A stretch of DNA of 64,000 nt from Metopolophium dirhodum. Lineage: Eukaryota > Arthropoda > Insecta > Hemiptera > Aphididae. Position numbers and translations under genes: made by a program. The notes beneath the pieces are model-generated. The model worked only from the letters and a program-made list of their open reading frames with translations. It ran no database searches and had not been told where the DNA came from. Below are positions 1-11,378 of this stretch, piece by piece. The number at the start of each line of letters is the position of its first letter. Position 1 is the stretch's first letter. Location of the stretch: contig NC_083564.1 in NCBI RefSeq assembly GCF_019925205.1, positions 32,154,447 to 32,218,446 of the forward strand, written 5' to 3'.

Positions 1-3000
1 ATATATTATTAACTAATAAAAAGAACAGATTTTCATTGTTCTTTATGAAAATGATTTTAATTAAAAATTAGTATCAAGATTAAAAGTTTTAATTTAAATA
101 AATAAATAATTATAATTTATTTTTAATTTAATTTAATGAAAAATATTCTTAGTTTTCAACGTGTGCAATGTAAACAGGAAAGAATATTCCTTAGTCTCGA
201 GGTATGGACGGAAACAGATAAAACGCCTGACACCATCACCACTACTAATACCTACTATACCGGGCTTGTTTTTGTTGGTTAATTATCTTCTAGTACAAAA
301 AACTTTTTGGCAAGTCGTTTCTGCTTTTTTAATTAATATTTAAATGAGCCTGTTCGGGTTGAAGGTTTTCTGTTTAGTAGTCTATTGTAACAGACAGTAA
401 TCGTAAAGTCAATAATCTCAGTATCAGCCATCAGGCCAGATTTTAAAAGACTTAAAATTTGTAAATATCTATGTTCATAAATTTAAATAACATGACATTT
501 CTAAAATATATATACGCTTAATACAATGTTACCTTATTAACCATTATTAAATTTTTTCTCCACAAAATTTTTTTAATATTTTATTGTAATTCAAAAAATA
601 TTAAATATAGAAACTTAGAACATTATATCCTTATAATAGTCCTTAAATTATTATAATTGTATAAACTCAGTGAAATATTTGGCTTAATTTTAAATCATTA
701 TTAAAATAACTGTATTATTGTAGGGAATTGACTTTTTTTACTATTACGTACATTATTAAAGTTCAAAATATTTAGTTTAATTTTAAGCTATTTATACAAT
801 AATAATATTACACCACGGTACGTCGATATTGACTTTATATTTAATACAACAGCTATATAGTATGGTACCTATTCAGCAAAATTAGTTCAACTTACTATAC
901 AACTAATAAAAAAAATTGTTTTAATCCAAATTTAACAAATCTATTACCGTAAACTACCTATACTGGCTATACTTAATAACGAGGCCAACTCGGAGCCTAC
1001 TATATACACGATACAGTTTACAGCAGTATACAGCATTTCCTGTAATTTAAATATTAATAGCTAATATAATATATAGTTATGGGTAACTGGGTAGTGAGTA
1101 ATGTATTTTGATAAATTCGACTATTTTATAATGACGACTTATATGTTATGGTATAATATTATACATGTTAATATTATTAAGACAACAAATTATCCTAACC
1201 TTTTTTAAATCTCTGGAAAATTGTATGGCGTAAAATATGAAAAATACTTAACAGTTTCTTCCAATTCGACAAAAAAAATAACAGTGCTCATGCCCAAATT
1301 AACTATACTACTATTTAGTAATGTACATATTTTGTCAATTACAACTTCAGCTAAAAACTAGATGAGTAAAATATAAGACATACTTACAAAATTATACTCG
1401 TTTATATTAGAAAGATGTCATAAAAATTAAAAGTAAAAAAGTAATGAATATCTACAAAAAAAAAGCTTATTCATATTTGTTGTTTATTTAAAATGTAAAT
1501 ACAATATTTATAAACACTCGGGAATTCAATCTATTTTATTGTTCAATATTTGTAGAAAAATATTTAGAATATTTTCGACGTCTACGTCTTTGAAATAAAT
1601 TTAAAAATTAACATATTTTAAGTTCTTATTATACTAACAGATTTAAGTGTGAAAAATAACGAAAACACTTTGGGAATTATTAAAAATAAACTAAGTAATT
1701 AAAAAAAAAATGTTATTATTGTTAATAATAATAATAAAATATAATGTTTAATTGTTAAAAAATGTATAAAACTCGTAAAACCTAATTCATACAAAATTAA
1801 ACAAGTTTTTAATTTTTATGAAGAACAATAATATATAATATAATGCTTTACTATAAAGTGTCTCTGAAGAATGTATGGCATATTTCAAAATTCTTTCCAC
1901 TAAATTACGTATTTTGAATTAAATTTAAATATTCTAAGTTATGTAAGTACATCGATTAATTTCAACACAGAGTGGAAACATAATATAAAATTATCATACG
2001 ACACGGTTTTGACTTTTTGAGTATAGTAAAATTAAAATGTGTACAAGTTATGGAACATACTTTAAATATTAGTATTTGTACTAAGTATATAATAGTATAT
2101 TCATAAGAAGGGTTCGGGACTTCTTGCACTTAAAATTATCGAAATATGCAGTCAAAATCGTCAAAATATGCTTTAAAATATGCAGCTATTTTTTATTTTG
2201 TTTTTAAAAAACGTATAAAGTATATTATTAATTATTATTATAAAAAGGAATCATAAGGTTTTTATTTGAGAATCAGTAAAAATAAGTTATTTTAAGTTAA
2301 AATAACTGTTTAAAACTAAATATATTATAATACAATAATTATTGTAATTTGTTATTTGTTATGAACAGCTATTCTGTTCAAAATAAGAAACAAATGAATA
2401 CCTAACATTCTTTAAATATCATACATTTGTACATTAAAATATTCATTTAACCAAAAAATTATTTAAAATTAGAAAAATGCACTATTACTCTTCAATACCT
2501 ATAAGTAGCCACCTTTACTTATGTTAAGTTATAATATTTTAAAAATTAAATTATTATTTAATCTAAATCGTTAATAAAATAAAACTTCCATAATAACTTT
2601 TACCTACGCAAGCAGCAACAACATTAAGAATTTTTTTAATTTACAAAACATTTGCTGAATCCCGATAAATAATATTTTAAATATTATATTGTTTATTTTG
2701 GACAATTATTTAGGTATATAAGTAGGTAATAAAATAAAATATGAAATTTCTAAAGTCCAGATCGTATAAAATAATTCTGAATTTTATAAAACTGAAGAGA
2801 ACCTTTTCAAAAAAAAAGCTAAATTAAATTTCCCTTTCTAAATCTAAAATAATTATTTAGGTAGGTAAAAGATTTCATATTATAATAATATATCAACAGC
2901 GAATATGCAGACAGTCCATAACACTCAAATGTTATTGGTTTATAAAAAAAAATAAACATCAAAAGTTAAATCAAATCTATTCTAAAAGTTCTAATTCCCT

Positions 3001-3090
3001 ACCAATAAATCCTAAACATTTGAAAGAAATTTTTTTTTAAAAAAATTACTTCTCACACCAAAGTACCTACTACGGTACCTGATATTATAT
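1..3090. other. AT-rich region without a recognisable gene
   Basis: No convincing coding exon, RNA gene or complete mobile element was seen. Open frames are short and have no recognisable motif. Bases 150-440 are slightly richer in G+C than the rest and could be an untranslated exon of a gene beyond the left edge, but nothing proves it. Confidence 0.5.
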
Positions 3091-3103
3091 AGTCTTACGA
3101 ATC

Positions 3104-3340
3104 ATGTCCCGTCGTGTTGGCGTACGGCGGGTCGGCGTGACGTTCACGATTCGGTGTCCGGATGGAAACTGCGGCGGCCCCCTTCAGGAGGGGAAGACGC
3201 GCTGGAAAAATCGGGACACGAAGGGGTAACAACTTTTGTATCCGGTGGTGACGGGGTTTCCCGCATGTAGCGCCCGCGTAGTACGCCCGCCGCCATATAC
3301 ACGCTCACCGACATTTTGTTTCCCTTCGTCCTCTCTATTT
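3104..3340. promoter_or_regulatory. CpG-rich block, possible promoter or 5' exon
   Basis: About 230 bases are strongly enriched in G+C and CpG within DNA that is otherwise about three quarters A+T. The block holds one short plus-strand frame, ATG at 3104 to TAA at 3227 (41 residues, Arg/Gly-rich), with no family I recognise. In insects such an isolated CpG-dense patch often marks a promoter or first exon. No downstream exon could be linked to it on either strand, so the gene it would serve is unknown. A local repeat of foreign composition is the alternative. Confidence 0.35.
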
Positions 3341-3737
3341 AATGTTGTGCTCTAGTATGCGAGTATAATGTAAGTTTATGCGTTTTATGTATATAAATAT
3401 AATATATTATACGATTGGTATAAATATATAATAATATATAGGTACCTACCTACACTTTACAGGGTATATCTTAAAACGTTTGTCCCGTCCGTAACCTTAT
3501 TACTATAGTTAATATTATCAAATTAATATGATTTAGAAGCCATGGTTTTCTAATTCAATATTCATACTGTATGATATTATTATGTTATAGTTCAACCAGA
3601 CTATAAATAAAACTTAATTTCATTTTTGTTTTTGCTGTAGTCTCTTAAAAACCCAAGAAGGCCAAATATGTATATTGATGTTGAATTATAAAAATGCAAT
3701 TACGTATTTCCATGAAGTATTCAAAATACTTAAAATA

Positions 3738-3900
3738 GCTAGGAAAGTTTTAAGAGGACGTTATGCCCGCATGTGTCGTCTCTGTCTTACTTACGCTAAC
3801 ATAGCAAATACATAGTACAGTATAGAAAATTCCGTTTTACTCTTTTCTTTTTAATATTAAAGTGAATTGACCAAAAATTAAATTTAAAGGCATGAATCTG
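3738..3900. repeat. Fragment of the TTAAGAGGACG element family
   Basis: Begins TTAAGAGGACGT and then follows, with substitutions, the inverted right end of the more complete element at 17301-17767. Shared words include TCTTAC, ATAGCAAAT and GTGAATTGACC. Only one end was found here. Confidence 0.5.
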
Positions 3901-4372
3901 TCAGGGCCCCACTTAAATTTTAATTTTGAACCAAGTTATGAGCACTTAAAAATTGTATATTTGTTGTACATTTACACTTAAGTTCATAGCCTCATAGATA
4001 TGCTTGTTTTTTGCCAATATAAAACATGATTATATTATAAATTGGTATTTGCCGGGGTAGATACCTACCTAATCTTTAAGTTATGAATTAAACTATAACT
4101 ATGAAGAAACCAAATGAAAAAAAACGTTAAGTACTCGGCATTTTTTACTTCAAAGAAAATATATGAATGATAAATATGTATTAATAAGTAACCATTAGTT
4201 GTAGAATGGGAATCAAGTACCTAGCTTTTACATTTTATTCGTTTCTATGGTGATAAACAAAGCGTTACACAAAGCCGGTTAGAAAATAAAAATATCTGTA
4301 ATCAGCCGAAAAACATATTTTTGTTAAAAAAAAGTAATTACCTATTGAGTATTATGGGATGTAGGTACCAGG

Positions 4373-4663
4373 TACGGATCCAGGGGGGGGGGCTAGGCCT
4401 CCCCAGACATTGTTTTTCCAATTTATTTTTTATAATTCTAAAGATCCTGATTACCTGATCTTACTATATTCCAATCGCACAGATACCTATGTATAATAAT
4501 ATAATATATTATACATAATATCTGTGGACTGTAAATCCAATATTGTACATAATATAAAACATTTTAAATTAAGAATAAAGTGTATATTGTATATTGTAAT
4601 TGTATTTGTGTTGTAAAAATATGTTTGCCCCTCCCCCGTCCAGATCTTGGCTCTGGATCCGTA
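4373..4663. mobile_element. MITE candidate with TACGGATCCAG termini
   Basis: About 290 bases are bounded by inverted TACGGATCCAG and CTGGATCCGTA. Just inside them are a G-run (left) and a C-rich run (right). There is no coding capacity. Flanking bases are GGTAC-rich on both sides, but a clean target duplication is not evident. Confidence 0.5.
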
Positions 4664-5750
4664 GGTACTATACCTACCTTAACAAATTCCTAGGTATGCC
4701 ACTGAATACTGATATGGTACTTAATATTCTAAGCTTATAACCACATAAATTAACTTATGACTAAATCATTATTTAGTTTATAAATTAGGTAGGTAACTAC
4801 CTATATACTTACAGTTAGGATATTGTTAAAAGCCGATTAGCTTTAACTCTTTGATACATTTAATTAAATAAATAAATTATACTTTTACCACAGACTGTAT
4901 ATTCTGTATACCTATATATAGTACCTAGAACCCACCTATAGTATAAATATTATAAATATGCCTACTTTGGCACATAGTCACACTTAGGACATCAAAAAAT
5001 TTTGACACTTCTTTTTTGGTGGGGGGGGGGAGAGAGGTAGCCTCATAATTTTTTCTTATTTATCTGTTTGAAAAATTTCCCTTAAATAATCTACATAAAC
5101 AATTGTATATATTATATAACAATAATATTTGTTCATAATATGATTATTGTAATTTTTAAATAGGTAATTTATTTTTAAATAACCTACCTACACGTAATAC
5201 GCCAATACATATGGAACTTTTTTTATTATAAATTGCTTGGATATGTATCAGGTACCTGCCCACCTATCTATACCTACCTATCTGCCCGTATAGCTAAACG
5301 TATTTATTGTAGACCACAACCAAAAAATAAATTTAACTTTTTTTTACCCCGAAATTATTCATGATAAGCACTTAAGGAGCTTTATTATCAACATAGCACC
5401 CACCATAAAAAATCCTAGATCAGCCACTACCCATCTAGGTACATGTCTTAAGGACCATGTTTTCATTTTTTAGATTTATAAGAACAAAATCAACTGAACA
5501 ATTTTCAACTAACTACTACGCCTCAGCCTCCCTAGTTCCCCTATGGGAAGCTGTATTTGTACATTGTTGACTCGCCAACTTGGCAATTTGTTGTTTAATT
5601 CAAATATACATCAAACGACAAACCTTTTATTTATTTTTCTAGGCGACAAACACATTGCAAACATGTAATATTTTGTAGGTAAATTGACAACAATGAAGCT
5701 TGGAGCCAAGGGAACACATTTTGGCTTTCGCATTACTTCTGCGACACCGC

Positions 5751-5838
5751 CATTGGCGCAACTAGACATTTGAACAAGGGGGTGCTAATTTTGACTTAGG
5801 GGTAGTAGGACCCAAAGCACCCCCTAGTTGCACCAATG
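5751..5838. mobile_element. 88-bp hAT-like MITE
   Basis: Inverted termini CATTGGCGCAACTAG and CTAGTTGCACCAATG flank a short non-coding core. The flanks GACACCGC and GACACCAT match at six of eight bases, as expected for an aged 8-bp hAT target duplication. Confidence 0.6.
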
Positions 5839-6224
5839 GACACCATCATTGTTTATTATGCAAATAATAATGGTATAATACAGGTACACATTACACACAT
5901 CATACATGGTCAGATGGTCTCTCCTCAAGAGACCGCTAGAATAACAGTTTAATTATGTACCTACCTACATATAATAATAATAATAATATCAGTCTGATAT
6001 ATCATATAGACTTTTCATTGACCGTCGGAAGGGGAGCAAGTGGTCTTTAAGTTGATAACTTGTTAATTAGTATTTACATTTTTAGTAGTTGGTACCAATT
6101 TATATTTGACTTTAGGGTCTCCCCAAATGTCTCTGTCCAGCGAGAGAACACGCCGATTCTGCACATCCCTACGCGACACCCTGCCATTGTGGAACTGGTC
6201 TCGGGTTAACTCTAACCGTGGGTG

Positions 6225-6382
6225 CATAGGCGCAAATAGCGTTTGAGATTGGGAGGCCAAAGTAAAGCCTAACTTTGATAATATTGAATAAGCTTAAAAC
6301 TAAATGTAGAAAATGTTTGGCGGGCTATGGACATTTTTTGGAGGGGGCGTAGTCCCTTAAGCCCTCCTTTTTTGCACCTATG
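6225..6382. mobile_element. hAT-like MITE, CATAGGCGCAAATAG family, copy 1
   Basis: 158 bases start with CATAGGCGCAAATAG and end with the inverted TTGCACCTATG. They are flanked by a perfect 8-bp direct repeat CGTGGGTG (6217-6224 and 6383-6390). Termini, length and target duplication fit a non-autonomous hAT. Related copies lie at 34088-34250 and 37737-37909. Confidence 0.75.
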
Positions 6383-8104
6383 CGTGGGTGTGACATGACC
6401 GTGGGAATGCGCAAAATAACCGATTTTCGTTGGGCCGCGGTGCATTATGTCACTGGACAGCGACCAATACTAAGACGTGCGACCTCGGACAGTCGGACCT
6501 ACTGGCTATACTATATTAGTAGGTAGTCGACAACTAGTCAAGTAGATACCAATATAATACACACTCTACACAGGAGTCAGGAGGTACAAGTCCTACATAT
6601 TATAATAAAAAATTAATATTTTTAATATGAAAACAAAAAAATTATAATAATAATAGATGTTATTTTAAAACTAAATTGTTATTAAAATAACTAGCCAAAT
6701 TGTCATTGGTTACCATTGGTTATTCTATGGTATTAAACTCGCTTTACTCACCTCAGAGCTCGATAAGTAGTGGTGTGTTGTGTTTACCGTATTTAGATAT
6801 TTAAATTTGAAAGAAATAATAAATAACTAATCAATTATCTAATTCGTAAAACAATAATTCATGGTGGATTTCCTTTACCTAGCAAAGGTATCATCAAAAA
6901 TAGTTTTTGGTAATTTTCCGTTGAGATTTGAGAAACTACCATAGGTACAAGGTAGGTACTACAGAATAACCAGAAGGCTCGCTTTTCTAGATTTACACAA
7001 TTACACGGGTTCTTATGAGGGATAGATTTGCTACACCTGTTGGAATATCAGTGTAGCCTGTATAGAGATAATAACCAATTGTACAACCAAAGAATGTTCT
7101 GTGGTACCGTATTACAACTTGATACAATGAAGATTGAAGATGCTAATTAAATGCTAATTTTATGCTCAAAATCTAAAATGAAATAAATCATGTGAAAACT
7201 ATTGGGGGAAGTATATAATAATATATTCATCGGAAATATTAAAAATATACTTAATATTTATGCGCTTGTAAGTCGTAAATATGTGTGCATAATTTAATAA
7301 GATATTTGTTTTATATTTATTATTTTAAGAAAATTAGTAGACTCAATTTAACTCATTACATTACATTCACCTAAAGCTGCATATTAAGCTACAGTTCTAA
7401 ATTAAATAGATCTATAATTAATAGTACCACATAAATTATAATGAATTTCGTAGATTTTCATCAGCTATAAATTGGGGATGGGCCTTAAACGAACATTAAT
7501 AACATATATCATACTCAATAAAATCCAAACATATATATTTTTAAGTACCATGCATCAAATCATAATACAATAATAGACTACATAACTATGAAATAAAATA
7601 ATTAAGTATGTATACATTTATTTAACTATTGTAATATCACAACATAATCAATAAAAATCATTAACACATTAACACATTAATGTCAGCAATTGCATAAAAT
7701 ACATAATTTAATTTATTTTATATTATTGACTTCAATATTTTTAAATAAAAATTGGAATAAAATAGGTGTGTTAAACAATTTAAAAATATTGTTAATTGTT
7801 CAAGTGTTCAAGTGTCATCTATAACAAATTGTAAAATACAAACTATTTTTAATAAAATGCTTTTCATTGTATTTAAACAAACAATCAAACTATAAGCCAA
7901 CTATGTTGATCATAAATGCTTTTAATTGATTTAATTATAGTAGAATAGACAGGAATTATTTTCCATGGTTATAACATATTGCTCAGCTATTATATAAAAA
8001 TTAAATAATAATAGTTTGATATTGTATAGATATAAAATTAAAACTAAAAATATTAATAGATGAGCTTAAAACAACTTATTTAATACTTTTAATGATTATG
8101 AAGT

Positions 8105-10256
8105 TTAAAATTCACGCTCTGGTAATATAATTGGTGCCACTAATGTCCAAACATAAAGCCCAGCACAAACCCAACAAGATAATATCTTAATCCATGTAGA
8201 TGCATAATCTGGATGAAGGTTGTCTAAACTGGAGTTAGGTCTAATAGAAAATAAAATTAGGTAATATTAATACATGAATAACATGACACATTTACAAATT
8301 CAATATACTACAGAAATATACTATTTATACTTACGAATACCAATTTGTGAGTGTCATCATCAGGAATAAAGTGGCCATTGCAAATGTGAAGTGATAAAAT
8401 GACCATGAATAAGCAACTCCTTCTTTTTCATCATCAAATAGTTTACCAGAGTTATCATCGTTGTCCGATACAGGTCCTCCTTCAAGATCACTATCATTGC
8501 CTACTACAATAGTTAAAATAAAAATATACTGTATATTTAAGTATTAAACATTAATTAACACTCACTTCTTTCAGTAGAAGTGCTCATGGAGAATTTTGAG
8601 GATGATCCCGTTTTTATAGCCGAGTATAGTACAAATAAAACAAAAATGCCTATACTGATGAAATTTTCTGAACCCAAATGAACTTTAGAACCATCTGAAT
8701 TGGACAGACTCAAGACTTCTGACAAGCTCTTATTACATTGAGTTTCTAATTAAAAATTTTAATTAATAAAAGTTGTATATTCCGATTTTTTTAAATCAAA
8801 TGAATAAGATATACCTGGACCACTATTGAGTGCCGACCAAGTAAGATACACTACATACAAGCTAACAATAGACGATTGCAATAAACCTGATTTTTCATGA
8901 ACACGTTGTACACATGAAGTAATTGAAATCGAACTAATAATTAAGCATATTACGACCGTTAATATGATAAAAAATTTATTCAAAGCACATCCATTTTCCT
9001 AAAAAAAAATTGTAATACTTTATTAAATATCATGAATCACCTATATTTGTTCTCTTGAAAAATTAAAACGCGACATTACAACTAACTGTCAAATATTTTT
9101 AATTATCATTGACATTTTCAAATATTTATCATGGCCATTTGGTTATTATAATATGTATTATAAATGTTGACTGAGTAGTGGTACTACTACTAATAAACTA
9201 CAAAAGTTTGAAAACTGATATGGTAATTTAATTTTGTTTAATTTTACCTGGGTAAAACTGTGATACATAAAAATAACTCCAGTAATTGCTAGTCCATATG
9301 ATACAACTGTAGTAAATAGTAACGCAAAATACCTAAAATTACGAATTCAAAATTTGTTTTAACAAGTTATTATTTGATATTGAAGTAGAACTTTCAACTT
9401 GCCATTTTTTATCTTCAGTTTGTTCCCATTTGTCCAGCCATGATTCAGCCAATGAATGAGCAGAATCTAAAACTTGTACAAACTGGAGGATGAGATAAAT
9501 GAAACCTCCAATCATACCACATATCATCCATATGTGACTAAAGCTTCCTGGCGCTATGAAAAATGAACCAACAATACCAGCAAACACAATGAGATATTTC
9601 AATCCCCAAAATCTAATAAAACAAAAAAAAAAGTATTATTATTTTCCTATACACGAACTACATTAAAAATGAGAATAAATTTCATAAAATGTTACCCGTT
9701 TTGTATGGGGGCTCGTCCATCTCGAGAATTTTTCACACCCATCATAATAAATGACATGAGTGAAAAGAATATGAACATAGCAAAACAAATTCTATACACC
9801 GCCATGTAGCCAACAGCATTTTTACAATCGATTGAAACACCAGATATATTACTGACATAGTTACTAGTTAAGCCAGAGTTGTGATCACCCTCACAAAATG
9901 GTACCTAAACATAAGATGTTGATAAAATTTACCAAGTATTAGTATTCAATACAAATAGTCAAATCACCTTTTGTAAAAATGATTGTAGTCCAGGGGCCAG
10001 TGTGATACAACTTAAAACAATAGCTACGAGTAACATGAGGCCGTACATCACTTTTGTCGACGTAGAATTGCCGCATGACGGGCAACACGCAAAGAGGGAG
10101 CATGCTGCTTGACCGCAACAACATGCCAGCTTTAAAATGTAAAAAAAATAATGTATTATGATTTTAAGATAGGTGAGGTACTGCGCACAATAATACTCAA
10201 TAGTTAATAACAACACTCACTTGACCAACTGTGCACAATGAAAATAAAGCACCCAT
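8105..10256 (-). CDS. Serinc: Serine incorporator (Serinc/TMS1 family)
   Basis: Nine coding exons (-): 10221-10256, 9968-10129, 9696-9904, 9403-9612, 9248-9332, 8815-8998, 8566-8745, 8335-8503 and 8105-8240. They sum to 456 residues, the usual Serinc length. The protein starts MGALFSLCTVGQ, runs through the Cys-rich segment typical of the family (ACCCGQAACSLFACCPSCGN) and has about ten hydrophobic segments. It contains SGLLQSSIVSLYVVYLTWSA, a family hallmark, and ends PEREF. Serincs are multipass membrane proteins reported to aid serine incorporation into membrane lipids and, in vertebrates, to restrict some enveloped viruses. All introns are GT-AG except that between exons 4 and 5 (9333-9402), which uses a GCAAGT donor. 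Splicing there restores the conserved Trp-Tyr junction, whereas reading through hits a stop. Divergent from the SWEET gene. Confidence 0.95.
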
Positions 10257-11378
10257 CTTCGACGACGGTTGTTGTTTGAGTTTCAAGCGAAAGTCGTATC
10301 CCTAGTAGAAATATAATCAACAATAATAATTATTATTAATGTCAATCACCGTCTGGCCCAGTCCGGAGATCACCGATCGTAAACTACGAGGTGTATGTCG
10401 ATTGTTTTCTTTGTTCCTAAAGTGTTCAATAATCCACAACTTTTGTTCGATACAACAACAATAATAATACCTATAACATAACAATATTTATATAGGAATT
10501 ATCTACTTTGTAATGTTTAGTAATAGTTACCGATAAGGTCATATGGAACATGGGATATCAATTCAATTGAAAGAAAAACCGAATAAACTCGCAATTTGCA
10601 CCAGTCAGAAACACGGAAAATAGTATATAGATAATAATAATAAGTTTACTATCCTCCATGAAATTTCGGTAGAAGTACCTGATACCCATCAGCTGTGGTG
10701 TACAACTTTACTGGTGTATTATAGTAACCAAGGTGGATTTATAATAAATTTATAAATCCACCTTGATAGTTACGTAGTGACGGGTAGTTTTATTACTTTG
10801 TTACTTTTTAGTGTAGATAGTACTATCTAAAGCCACAGTCATGGCTAGACGCTAGTGTCTAACCAGTAGGCAGTACCTAATATAAAATATAATATTGGCG
10901 TTCGCCATTCAGTATTCGCTATTCGGCAATTTTTATTCCCGCTATGAAAATGTCCATTTATATTTAAATATTATACATTATTATCCCTTCCATCAATCAT
11001 CAACATGTTATACCTCCTCGCGTACCAATAGAAACAATTTTTTGTCAGAGTATGAAAAAAAAACCTTACGACATCCGAAGGTCAACCACACAAGTGGTCT
11101 GGTGGTCGCCTTTTGCTACTTCAATAATTATTAATATTCCTGTATAAATAGGTATACATACAAACTGTTATGGCGTTTATTTAACTATATTCAGTGTATT
11201 AGTTAGGTAGTTGGCTAATTATTAAATTATTTTATATTGGTTTATTGTATTTAAAATTGTTTCTTGGTGGGTACATCATAAAATCATAAATTTTTGTATT
11301 TAAGTTTTAAATGTTATTCATATAATTTAAAATCAAATCATAATATTTTATAGACTGCCTATAATTAGTATTGAAAAC
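10257..11378. promoter_or_regulatory. Shared upstream region of Serinc (-) and SWEET (+)
   Basis: About 1.1 kb separates the two divergent start codons, so both promoters must lie here. A probable 5' UTR splice acceptor for Serinc (TTTCTACTAG on the minus strand) occurs about 10300. The block also holds the 37-bp palindromic insertion at 10729. No core promoter motif was identified with confidence. Confidence 0.45.
10729..10765. mobile_element. 37-bp palindromic mini-insertion
   Basis: Perfect 16-bp arms CAAGGTGGATTTATAA surround a 5-base spacer. The flanks ATAGTAAC (10721-10728) and ATAGTTAC (10766-10773) differ at one of eight bases. It looks like an extremely short transposon relic or footprint in the Serinc/SWEET promoter region. 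Confidence 0.5.

Larger units (their letters stand above)
3341..8104. other. Intergenic region with small MITEs only
   Basis: Apart from the MITEs listed separately, no gene was recognised. Bases 6060-6220 and 6383-6520 are GC-richer and contain an open frame (-) of 65 codons with no family match. The two parts are separated by the MITE at 6225-6382, so they were once contiguous. They may be an old untranslated exon or a decayed gene piece. Confidence 0.4.

Noticed and set aside
9339..9402. Extension of Serinc exon 4 to a stop at 9339
   Set aside because: It is read-through of the GC-AG intron. The spliced form restores the conserved family sequence.
10895..11134. 79-codon plus-strand frame upstream of SWEET
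   Set aside because: No domain, and it probably belongs to the promoter or 5' UTR. The SWEET start at 11379 fits the family.
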